Assembly: GCA_005883905.1 (NCBI GenBank)
Contig: VAYD01000309.1
Span: 1,222-9,177, forward strand
Length of the DNA stretch: 7,956 nucleotides
Direction of reading: 5' to 3'
Source of the DNA: Actinomycetota bacterium
GTDB taxonomy: Bacteria > Actinomycetota > Thermoleophilia > Solirubrobacterales > Solirubrobacteraceae
The notes below the pieces were generated by a model. That model made no database searches. It was not told the DNA's origin and saw only the letters and a list, made by a program, of their open reading frames with translations. Within the stretch, counting starts at the first letter, position 1. Each line of letters begins with the position of its first letter. Positions 1 to 5,431 of this stretch are shown here, piece by piece. The translations under genes were made by a program, and so were the position numbers.

Positions 1-1
1 G

Positions 2-1093
2 AACGCGCTTGAGGGCTCCCGGACGGCGCACGTAGTCGCCTGCCCGGGTGTCGAAGTTGTTGAGGCCGACGCCGACCAGCGGATGATCCTGCGTCATGCG
101 CCAGGCGACCGTCCAGATCTCCGTCCGCCCGTTGCCGCCGTTGTCGTAGGACGAGATCCGATGCCAGGCGCTCGGGAACAAAGCGAGCGCGACAACCACC
201 GCTCCGGTGGCGAGAAGCACGACGGCCGACACCTGCTTGCGGCGGCGACGGAAGAACACAAGGCTCGCCCCGGCCGTGGCCAGCGCTGCGAGTGCGCCCC
301 CACGCGACTCGCTGGCGACGACGCCGATGCAGAGGAGGCCGATCGAGACGGCCAGGGCCCAACGCCCCAGGGCGGTCCGGATCGGCACCATCAGCGCAGC
401 GGCCAGCACGCCTGCCGATACGAGGCCGGCTGCAAGCACGTTGGGGTCACCGGCGCCGCTTTTCAAGCGATCGGAGGCGCCTTCGACCGCGCTGCGGCCG
501 AGGTCCCCGTTGGCCAGACCGAGGACCACAGACGCAGCGGCGCCGATCACCATGCCCAGCATCACAAGCTTGACGGCCCGGGTGTCGCGCAGCGAGCTGG
601 CGACCATCAGGAACAGCGCCGCTACAGCCCACCAGTGCCAGACGTCGGCGAGGACGAGGCTGCGATCCTGGGCCCACAGCGCCGAGAGCGACAGCCATGC
701 GACAAGTGCGCCCACCGCCCACACGAGCCTCCGGTGCCGGCGCAGCACGACCGGGTCGCGCAGACCGCCGAGGAGCCCGGCGAGCCAGACCGCTGCGAGT
801 AGCAGCCCGGCCGCCTTCGAGGCCGTGTTGAGTGCAGGGATGCCCTGCAGGAACACCAGCGGCGCCCACAGCGCGATCGCAAGCTCGAGATCGATCGCAA
901 CGACGGGCGCGTAGCAGGCGACTGCAAGCAGCGCGACGCCCACCGGCATCCGCGCCGCCAGTGATGCCCCGATGAGCGCCGCCGCGAGCACCGCGCCGGC
1001 AACCAGCGCGCGCGACCGCACCTCTGCCTGCGCGGGAACGGGGCGCAGGAGCGCAGGCGAGGCGGACCCGAAAGCGCGACTATTGCTGAACAC
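2..1093 (-). CDS. O-antigen polymerase/ligase family membrane protein (Wzy_C type), C-terminus off the window
   Basis: This is a polytopic membrane protein of the O-antigen ligase/polymerase (WaaL/Wzy) family, which in known members joins or polymerises undecaprenyl-linked glycans on the outer face of the cytoplasmic membrane. The minus-strand frame stays open from 1093 to the left edge, giving 364 visible codons. I count about eleven hydrophobic segments between roughly residues 28 and 310. Family-like motifs are DPNVLAAG (from residue 216), SESRGG (261-266) and, in the large extracytoplasmic loop, IWTVAWR (326-332) followed by HPLVGVGLNNF (337-347), the hallmark of the Wzy_C domain. The start is taken as GTG at 1093, which overlaps the stop of the upstream beta-helix gene by 14 nt and implies a translationally coupled operon; no strong ribosome binding site is visible. 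GTG at 1021 would still precede the first membrane segment and is an alternative. Whether it is a polymerase or a ligase, and its substrate, cannot be told from sequence. Confidence 0.85.
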   Translation of the reverse strand, partial: MFSNSRAFGSASPALLRPVPAQAEVRSRALVAGAVLAAALIGASLAARMPVGVALLAVACYAPVVAIDLELAIALWAPLVFLQGIPALNTASKAAGLLLAAVWLAGLLGGLRDPVVLRRHRRLVWAVGALVAWLSLSALWAQDRSLVLADVWHWWAVAALFLMVASSLRDTRAVKLVMLGMVIGAAASVVLGLANGDLGRSAVEGASDRLKSGAGDPNVLAAGLVSAGVLAAALMVPIRTALGRWALAVSIGLLCIGVVASESRGGALAALATAGASLVFFRRRRKQVSAVVLLATGAVVVALALFPSAWHRISSYDNGGNGRTEIWTVAWRMTQDHPLVGVGLNNFDTRAGDYVRRPGALKRV

Positions 1094-2150
1094 GTCGGGC
1101 GTCGAGCTTGGCGGCGGTGTCGTACCCGACGAGCCGCAGGCAGGGGCTGCCACGAGCAAGCCGGTAGTCGTGATGAGCGGGATCGACGTAACGCGGGTCG
1201 GCGTTCAGATTGCCGGTGGCGCTGAAGCCGATCTGCGGGCCGACCTCACCGAGGCGGCCGCCGCGCAGGCAGTTCGCGCTGGCGCGGTTGCCGCTGCCGA
1301 TCGGCCGGCCCCACGAGGACTGCAGCAGATATGCCGACGTGGCGTCGGTGAGGATGTTGTGCCGGACGATGTTCTTCCCCGAGGCGTGGCTGTCATCGCC
1401 GGCGAAGATCACGCCGCCGCCGGTGCCGTCGTCGATGACGTTGTGCGTGATCACGCTGCGCTGCGCGTCGGGATACAGATGAATCGCCCATCCTGCCGTA
1501 CCCCAGAAGACGTTGTCCACCACATGCAACGCCCGCGTGTGGGCCGCGTACACCGCGTGGTCCTGGTTGCCGTCCGCGTAACGACCACACCCGCCGAAGC
1601 GATTGGAGCTGACCGTCACCGTCGCGTCGTCGCCGATGATCAAGCAGCTCATCCCCAGGTTGGCGTTGCCGATGCTGTTGCCCTCCAGCAGCACATCGCT
1701 GCCTTCCACCCAGACCGTCACATCCGGGTTCGCGCTGCCGTCGATCTCAAGATCGCGCAGCGTCACGTGGTTCGCCCTGGGAAACACGTGCACCGTCCCA
1801 TATGCCAGGCGGGCCACTTCCCCCGGAAAGCTCGCCAACGTCAACGGCGCGTCCCGCGAGCCCCCGTGCGAGAAGTCGAGACGACCAGCACTCGCGTACA
1901 CCCCCTCACGCAGACACCCCGTCTGACCAGCAGACAACGACTTCACCAACTTCTGCACGGAGCCAAACGGCGCCGCCACCGAACCCAACCGCCCGAAGCC
2001 GGGCGCGCCGACGCGGCCGAATGGGCCGACCGAATCCTCGCCGCCGGGCGCCGCGTACAGATCGCAGGAGGACCTGGTGGCCAACGCGGGACGCGGGCCC
2101 GCCGCCGCGAGCGCCGCGAGCACGAGGAGCAGGACGCCGATCAGGCGCAC
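1080..2150 (-). CDS. secreted right-handed parallel beta-helix (pectin lyase-fold) protein
   Basis: A 356-residue exported protein. It has a clear signal peptide: Arg2, a hydrophobic stretch at residues 3-17 and an AxA-type cleavage site near ALA-T (residues 22-25). Residues about 115-320 form the short, regularly spaced V/I-rich turns with Asn and Gly corners of a right-handed parallel beta-helix: LRDLEIDG (131-138), VLLEGNSIGN (153-162), VTVSSNRFGG (178-187), LHVVDNVFWG (208-217), SVITHNVIDDG (232-242) and IVRHNILTDA (261-270). The end DPRYVDPAHHDYRLARGSPC (318-337) is the usual closing segment of these proteins. Six cysteines (29, 79, 169, 188, 294, 337) fit an extracellular location. Relatives with this fold include polysaccharide lyases, epimerases and binding proteins; QDHAVY (196-201) and GWAIHLYPDA (220-229) look conserved, but I cannot assign a catalytic site. 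The start codon is GTG with a weak upstream Shine-Dalgarno. It is the first gene of the leftward operon with the O-antigen ligase-type gene, so a role on a surface glycan is inferred. Confidence 0.85.
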   Translation of the reverse strand: MRLIGVLLLVLAALAAAGPRPALATRSSCDLYAAPGGEDSVGPFGRVGAPGFGRLGSVAAPFGSVQKLVKSLSAGQTGCLREGVYASAGRLDFSHGGSRDAPLTLASFPGEVARLAYGTVHVFPRANHVTLRDLEIDGSANPDVTVWVEGSDVLLEGNSIGNANLGMSCLIIGDDATVTVSSNRFGGCGRYADGNQDHAVYAAHTRALHVVDNVFWGTAGWAIHLYPDAQRSVITHNVIDDGTGGGVIFAGDDSHASGKNIVRHNILTDATSAYLLQSSWGRPIGSGNRASANCLRGGRLGEVGPQIGFSATGNLNADPRYVDPAHHDYRLARGSPCLRLVGYDTAAKLDARRVQQ

Positions 2151-2194
2151 GACGCTTCGAATCTTGCAGTCCGACCGCCGACCGTCGGGGGAGA

Positions 2195-2224
2195 TTCCTC
2201 CCCACTGGACGCGCGTTCCTCCCC
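2195..2224. repeat. paired direct repeat TTCCTCCCC, 21-bp period, in the divergent promoter region
   Basis: The nonamer TTCCTCCCC occurs at 2195-2203 and again at 2216-2224. The copies start 21 bp apart, about two helical turns, so both would face the same side of the DNA as expected for a tandem operator. The first copy also forms the right arm of a perfect 6-bp inverted repeat, GGGGAG (2188-2193) and CTCCCC (2198-2203), around a 4-nt loop. That the pair binds a regulator is inference; the repeats themselves are plain in the sequence. Confidence 0.4.
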
Positions 2225-2266
2225 TTGAGGCGCCTGCGGGATGAGATCAGAGTGATCAGGAACGGC

Positions 2267-2272
2267 GGAGGG
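2267..2272 (+). promoter_or_regulatory. ribosome binding site of the LamG-phosphoesterase gene
   Basis: GGAGGG lies 5 nt upstream of the ATG at 2278 and is the strongest Shine-Dalgarno match in the window. It fixes the start of this gene, which is followed at once by a signal peptide. Confidence 0.75.
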
Positions 2273-2277
2273 ACACA

Positions 2278-3345
2278 ATGATCGGGCTTCCGAGCCGGGG
2301 GACGAGTGAGAGGGGCGCTGTCGCTCTGGCGGTGGCCGCCGTGGCCGTGGCGGCCGCGCTCGTCGGCGGGCCGGTCTCGGCTGACACGACGAGCTACCGC
2401 AGCGTCGTGCTCGCCGACAGCCCGAGCGGCTACTGGAGGTTGGGGGACAGCGGAGCCGGCGCAGCTGACGAAACGGGGGTGAACCCCGGCACGTACGTCG
2501 GCGGGGTCACGCTGGGACGCCCGGGCGCGATCGTCGGTGACGCCAACACGGCCGCGGGGTTCAACGGGACGACGGGCACGGTGCAGATCGCCAACGCGGC
2601 GTCGCTGAACCCCTCGAGCGCCATCAGCCTGGAGGCGTGGGTGCGGGTCGCGGCGCTCCCGGCGAGCGCTGCGACCATAGTGCGCAAGGACGGCCAGTAC
2701 TCGCTTCGCCTGAAGTCCAGCGGGGCGCTCGTGTTCCGGCTCTGGAAGAACGGCGTCGCTCAGGACGTGGTGACGAGCTCCGGCGCGACGGCGGTCGGGG
2801 CCTGGACGCACGTGGTCGGGACTTGGGACGGTTCCGCGATGACGACCTCGCCACGAGCCGGCTCTGGCTGGGCTCGACGTACAACTCGTTCGAGTACGTG
2901 GCGGCCGACCTCGACGAGGTCGCGGTCTACCCGACGGCTCTCTCGGCAGCGCGGGTGCAGGCGCACTACCAGAACGGCGCTCAGACGCAGCCACAGCCCG
3001 ACCCCGCGGAGCCGCCGCCGACCCCGTACTCCAGCGCCGTCGTCAGCGATGGGCCGAAGGCCTATTGGCGCCTCGGCGACACCGGCACCACGGCGGCGGA
3101 CCAGACCGCCGCCTCTCCGGGCAGCTACGTCGGCGGCGTCACGCTCGGGCGCCCAGGCGCCATCGCGAACGACGCGAACACCGCCGCCGGCTTCGACGGT
3201 CTCAGCGGGACCGTCCAGGTACCGAGCGCCGCCGCGCTCAACCCCACCGGCGCGCTCTCGCTGGAGACGTGGATACGCCCGACCGCATTTCCGTCCTCGT
3301 CGAACACGATCCTGCGCAAGGAGGGGCAGTACTCGCTGCGGCTGA
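2278..3345 (+). CDS. 5' fragment: signal peptide plus truncated LamG-like repeat 1 (out of frame after about residue 189)
   Basis: Only the first 189 or so codons (2278 to about 2843) are genuine. They encode a signal peptide (Arg7 and Arg12, hydrophobic residues 14-31, cleavage near VSA-DTT at residue 35) and the first part of a LamG-like domain with SGYWRLGD, YVGGVTLGRPGAI, VRKDGQYSLRL, FRLWKNG and VVGTWDGSAMT. After that the frame becomes Arg/Ser/Thr-rich nonsense (for example RRTTRSSTW), while the real domain continues in the frame that ends at 4619. The ATG has a strong GGAGGG site 5 nt upstream. As it stands the fragment would give a secreted protein with an incomplete fold and a meaningless tail of about 166 residues. 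Confidence 0.6.
   Translation: MIGLPSRGTSERGAVALAVAAVAVAAALVGGPVSADTTSYRSVVLADSPSGYWRLGDSGAGAADETGVNPGTYVGGVTLGRPGAIVGDANTAAGFNGTTGTVQIANAASLNPSSAISLEAWVRVAALPASAATIVRKDGQYSLRLKSSGALVFRLWKNGVAQDVVTSSGATAVGAWTHVVGTWDGSAMTTSPRAGSGWARRTTRSSTWRPTSTRSRSTRRLSRQRGCRRTTRTALRRSHSPTPRSRRRPRTPAPSSAMGRRPIGASATPAPRRRTRPPPLRAATSAASRSGAQAPSRTTRTPPPASTVSAGPSRYRAPPRSTPPARSRWRRGYARPHFRPRRTRSCARRGSTRCG
2395..2972 (+). repeat. LamG-like coding repeat 1, 578 nt, carries a 52-nt internal deletion
   Basis: It runs from the Tyr codon of SYRSVV to the Gln codon of AHYQ. It aligns with repeats 2 and 3 along its whole length except for the loss of 52 nt near 2843, between ATG-AC and GAC-CTC. The lost part corresponds to LYVNGAAK and the following loop. 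A 26-nt stretch at 2680-2705 is identical to 3975-4000 in repeat 3. Confidence 0.85.
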
Positions 3346-4619
3346 GGTACAACGGCGCGGTCCTGTTCCGGCTCTGGAAGGGCGGCGTCGCCCAGGACGT
3401 CACCACCCCCGCGGGGACGATCGCGCTCGGCGCGTGGAGCCATGTCGTAGGTACGTGGGACGGGGCGACGATGACGCTCTACGTCAATGGCGCGGCCAAG
3501 GTGAGCGCTCCTCTATCCGGTCCCATCGACAGTGCGACGACCGGCCTGTACCTCGGGTCCACCTACAACTCGTTCGACTGGTTCACCGGCGACCTGGACG
3601 AGGTGGCTGTCTACGACAAGGCGCTGGCGGCCGCGCGGGTCCTCGCTCACTACCAGCTCGTTGTGCCGCCGCCGCCGCCGCTGAGCTCGTACGCGAGCGT
3701 GGTGGTGGGTGACGGCCCGACGTCCTACTGGCGCCTTGGCGACGCGGGCGCGAGCGCAGCGGACCAGATGGGCGCGGCCGCGGGCACGTACGCCGGCGGC
3801 GTTACCCTCGGTCGGCCCGGGGCGATCGCCAGCGACACGAACAGTGCGGCCGGCTTCGACGGCCTCAGCGGAACTGTTTCGGTGCCGAGCTCGTCCGCTC
3901 TGAGCCCGACCAGCGCGATCTCGCTCGAGGGTTGGATCCGCCCAACGAGCCTTCCCACGTCCTCCAACTCGGTCGTGCGCAAGGACGGCCAGTACTCGCT
4001 GTCGCTCAACTACGACGGCTCGCTCACCTTCCGGCTCTGGAAGGACGGCACGGCGAACGCGCTGAGCTCACCGCTGAAGGCCGTCACGCCGGGGATCTGG
4101 ACGTACGTGGCCGCCACCTGGGACGGCTCGACGATGACGATCTATGTCAACGGCGCCGCGAAGGCGAGCACGGGGCTGGCCGCGCCGATCGGCACCGCCG
4201 GGACCGGCCTCTACTTCGGGTCGACGTACAACTCGTTCGGTTGGTTCGCGGGCGATCTCGACGAACTCGCCATCTACCCGAAGGCGCTGAGCGCCGCGCG
4301 GGTGGCCGCCCACTACAGCGCCGGCGCGCCGACCGACACGACACCACCGGCCGTCTCGCTGAGCACTCCGGCAACCGGTAGCACGATGGACGCGGCCCCG
4401 GCCTTCGGCGGCACGGGCGGGACCGCGGGCGGGGACTCCTCGCAGGTGACGGTGTCGATCGACGCGGGCTCGAGCGCATCCGGAACCCCGCTGCAAACCC
4501 TGGCCGCCTCCGTGGATCCGAGCGGGATCTTCTCGGCGAGGACGCAGTCGGCGCTCGCCGGCGGCCCCTACACCGCGGTGGCCTCACAGAGCGACTCCGC
4601 GGGCAACCCCCGAAGTTGA
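2637..4619 (+). CDS. middle fragment: rest of LamG repeat 1, LamG repeats 2 and 3, Ig-like segment
   Basis: This open frame is genuine from about 2844 onward; its nominal GTG at 2637 lies inside repeat 1 of the preceding frame and is not a believable start. It picks up repeat 1 at DLATSRLWLGSTYNSF and completes it, then carries two full LamG-like repeats with YWRLGD, YVGGVTLGRPGAI (YAGGVTLGRPGAI in repeat 3), RKEGQYSLRL or RKDGQYSLSL, FRLWK, TWDGxTMTxYVNGAAK, GSTYNSF and GDLDEVAVY/GDLDELAIY. After repeat 3, DTTPPAVSLSTPATGS opens an Ig-like segment that reads through GPYTAVASQSDSAGN and then stops at TGA 4617-4619. Related Ig-like domains usually have another strand after the AGN turn, so the domain looks cut short just where the frame breaks. 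Without frame repair this part has no signal peptide and no start of its own. Confidence 0.7.
   Translation: MGAGRGAPGERCDHSAQGRPVLASPEVQRGARVPALEERRRSGRGDELRRDGGRGLDARGRDLGRFRDDDLATSRLWLGSTYNSFEYVAADLDEVAVYPTALSAARVQAHYQNGAQTQPQPDPAEPPPTPYSSAVVSDGPKAYWRLGDTGTTAADQTAASPGSYVGGVTLGRPGAIANDANTAAGFDGLSGTVQVPSAAALNPTGALSLETWIRPTAFPSSSNTILRKEGQYSLRLRYNGAVLFRLWKGGVAQDVTTPAGTIALGAWSHVVGTWDGATMTLYVNGAAKVSAPLSGPIDSATTGLYLGSTYNSFDWFTGDLDEVAVYDKALAAARVLAHYQLVVPPPPPLSSYASVVVGDGPTSYWRLGDAGASAADQMGAAAGTYAGGVTLGRPGAIASDTNSAAGFDGLSGTVSVPSSSALSPTSAISLEGWIRPTSLPTSSNSVVRKDGQYSLSLNYDGSLTFRLWKDGTANALSSPLKAVTPGIWTYVAATWDGSTMTIYVNGAAKASTGLAAPIGTAGTGLYFGSTYNSFGWFAGDLDELAIYPKALSAARVAAHYSAGAPTDTTPPAVSLSTPATGSTMDAAPAFGGTGGTAGGDSSQVTVSIDAGSSASGTPLQTLAASVDPSGIFSARTQSALAGGPYTAVASQSDSAGNPRS
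3027..3656 (+). repeat. LamG-like coding repeat 2, 630 nt
   Basis: A full repeat of exactly 210 codons from YSSAVVSDG to AHYQ. It contains the YWRLGD, GGVTLGRPGAI, RKEGQYSL, TWDGATMTLYVNGAAK and GSTYNSFDWFTGDLDEVAVY blocks. It is separated from repeat 1 by a 54-nt linker encoding NGAQTQPQPDPAEPPPTP. Confidence 0.9.
3666..3680 (+). repeat. CCG triplet run (five copies) encoding a proline linker
   Basis: Five consecutive CCG triplets encode PPPPP between LamG repeats 2 and 3. It is in frame and keeps the domains apart; triplet runs of this kind change length easily without breaking the frame. Confidence 0.7.
3690..4319 (+). repeat. LamG-like coding repeat 3, 630 nt
   Basis: A full repeat of exactly 210 codons from YASVVVGDG to AHYS, with the same blocks in the same order as repeat 2 and no length change. 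The equal length of repeats 2 and 3 is what reveals the 52-nt loss in repeat 1. The 33-nt linker before it (3657-3689) contains five CCG triplets (3666-3680) encoding a short polyproline run. Confidence 0.9.
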
Positions 4620-5416
4620 TCGCGGCGGGGGACATCGGGAGCTGCGCCAGCACGGGGGACGAGGCCACCGGGCAGCTGCTCAACAGCATGCCGGGCACGA
4701 TCGCGGCCGTCGGCGACCTCGCGTACGACAACGGCACGGCGCTCCAGTTCCTGAACTGCTACGACCCCTCATGGGGGACCCAACGGGCGCGGACGCAGCC
4801 GGCGGTGGGCAACCATGAGTATGAGAGCACGAACGCGGCGCCGTACTTCGCCTACTTCGGCGCGGCCGCCGGAGATCCCGCCAAGGGCTACTACAGCTAC
4901 AGCCTCGGCAGCTGGCACGTCATCGCGCTGAACTCCCAGTGCGCGCAGGTCGGCGGCTGTGGCGTCGGATCGCTGCAGGAGCAATGGCTGCAGGCCGATC
5001 TGCAGGCGCACGCGGGAACCTGCACGCTGGCATACTTCCACGAACCCCGGTTCAGCTCCGGAGAGCACGGCGACGAGACCGACTACCTCGCGTTCTGGCA
5101 GGACCTCTACAACAGCGGCGCCGACGTCGTGCTGAGCGGCCACGACCACGTGTACGAGCGCTTCGCTCCCCAGGCACCCGACGGCACGGCGGACCCCGCC
5201 AACGGCATCCGGGAGTTCGTCGTCGGCACCGGCGGCGGAGCCCACGGGTACATCAGCACGATCCAGCCGAACAGCGAGGTGCGCGACACGAGCACGAACG
5301 GCGTGCTGTCGCTCACCCTGCATTCCGGCGGCTACGACTGGCGGTTCGTCCCGGCCGCCGGCGGGACGTTCACGGACTCGGGCAGCCAGTCGTGTCACTG
5401 GTTCGGCGCCGGCTGA
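4616..5416 (+). CDS. metallophosphoesterase domain (calcineurin-like, purple acid phosphatase-like)
   Basis: This part encodes a complete metallophosphoesterase core of about 266 residues that should hydrolyse phosphomonoesters or diesters with a two-metal centre. Counting from the TTG at 4616, the motifs appear in order: GDIGSC (Asp6), GDLAYDNG (Asp34, Tyr37), GNHEY (Asn66, His67), FHEPRFSSGEHG (His142) and GHDHVYER (His176, His178). The Tyr in GDxxY together with GHxHxYER is the pattern of purple acid phosphatase-like members. Cysteines at 10, 48, 109, 115 and 136 suit an exported protein. The preceding codons CCG AAG read naturally into LIAAGD, so the domain was almost certainly once joined to the Ig-like segment upstream. 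Here the only start is TTG, overlapping the upstream TGA (TTGA) with no good ribosome binding site; translated alone it would lack a signal peptide. It is followed after 15 nt by a glycosyltransferase gene in the same frame. Confidence 0.8.
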   Translation: MIAAGDIGSCASTGDEATGQLLNSMPGTIAAVGDLAYDNGTALQFLNCYDPSWGTQRARTQPAVGNHEYESTNAAPYFAYFGAAAGDPAKGYYSYSLGSWHVIALNSQCAQVGGCGVGSLQEQWLQADLQAHAGTCTLAYFHEPRFSSGEHGDETDYLAFWQDLYNSGADVVLSGHDHVYERFAPQAPDGTADPANGIREFVVGTGGGAHGYISTIQPNSEVRDTSTNGVLSLTLHSGGYDWRFVPAAGGTFTDSGSQSCHWFGAG

Positions 5417-5431
5417 CCGGGGCGGTTCTCT

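Larger units (their letters stand above)
2151..2277. promoter_or_regulatory. divergent intergenic region between the beta-helix and LamG-phosphoesterase genes
   Basis: These 127 bp separate two divergently transcribed genes for exported proteins, so promoters for both directions should lie here. No textbook -35/-10 pair is convincing; TTGAGG at 2225-2230 is a possible rightward -35 but has no good -10 partner at 16-18 bp. The region contains two exact copies of TTCCTCCCC and a short inverted repeat, listed separately. It is too short to hold another gene. Confidence 0.6.
2278..5416 (+). pseudogene. secreted three-LamG-repeat, Ig-like, metallophosphoesterase protein, interrupted by two frame breaks
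   Basis: Read as one gene over three frames, this encodes an exported multidomain protein of about 1,060 residues: signal peptide, LamG-like repeat 1 (2395-2972), Pro/Gln-rich linker, LamG-like repeat 2 (3027-3656), Pro-rich linker, LamG-like repeat 3 (3690-4319), an Ig-like segment (about 4330-4606) and a calcineurin-like metallophosphoesterase domain (about 4610-5413). LamG/concanavalin-like modules usually bind carbohydrate or protein, so the product would be a surface-anchored or matrix-bound phosphoesterase. The first break is near 2843, where 52 nt are missing from repeat 1 relative to repeats 2 and 3. The second is at the C run 4607-4611, where one added C (or a -1 slip) joins the Ig-like frame to PKLIAAGDI. 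No other stop or break is present and domain motifs are well kept, so the damage is recent or is an assembly or sequencing error. The pieces are annotated below. Confidence 0.75.

Noticed and set aside
83..802. Plus-strand open frame of 239 codons, and overlapping frames at 207-914 and 447-869
   Set aside because: They lie over the O-antigen ligase-type gene, which has hydrophobic helices and family motifs on the minus strand. The alternative products are Arg/Ala/His-rich without recognisable domains, typical of high-GC shadows.
972..2228. Plus-strand open frame of 418 codons
   Set aside because: It is antisense to the beta-helix gene, has no domain features, and its length is explained by high GC and few stop codons.
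1906..2994. Minus-strand open frame of 362 codons across the divergent region
   Set aside because: It crosses the intergenic region and the well-supported signal peptide of the LamG gene, and its product is Arg/Pro/Gly-rich with no motifs.
2395..4319. LamG repeats as a CRISPR or mobile repeat array
   Set aside because: The units are 578-630 nt, coding, diverged from each other and hold protein-domain motifs, so they are intragenic domain duplications.
4601..4619. Classical programmed -1 frameshift heptamer
   Set aside because: C-AAC-CCC does not fit the X-XXY-YYZ pattern, as AAC would have to re-pair with CAA. A single-tRNA CCC slip remains possible but is not favoured over an indel, given the other break upstream.
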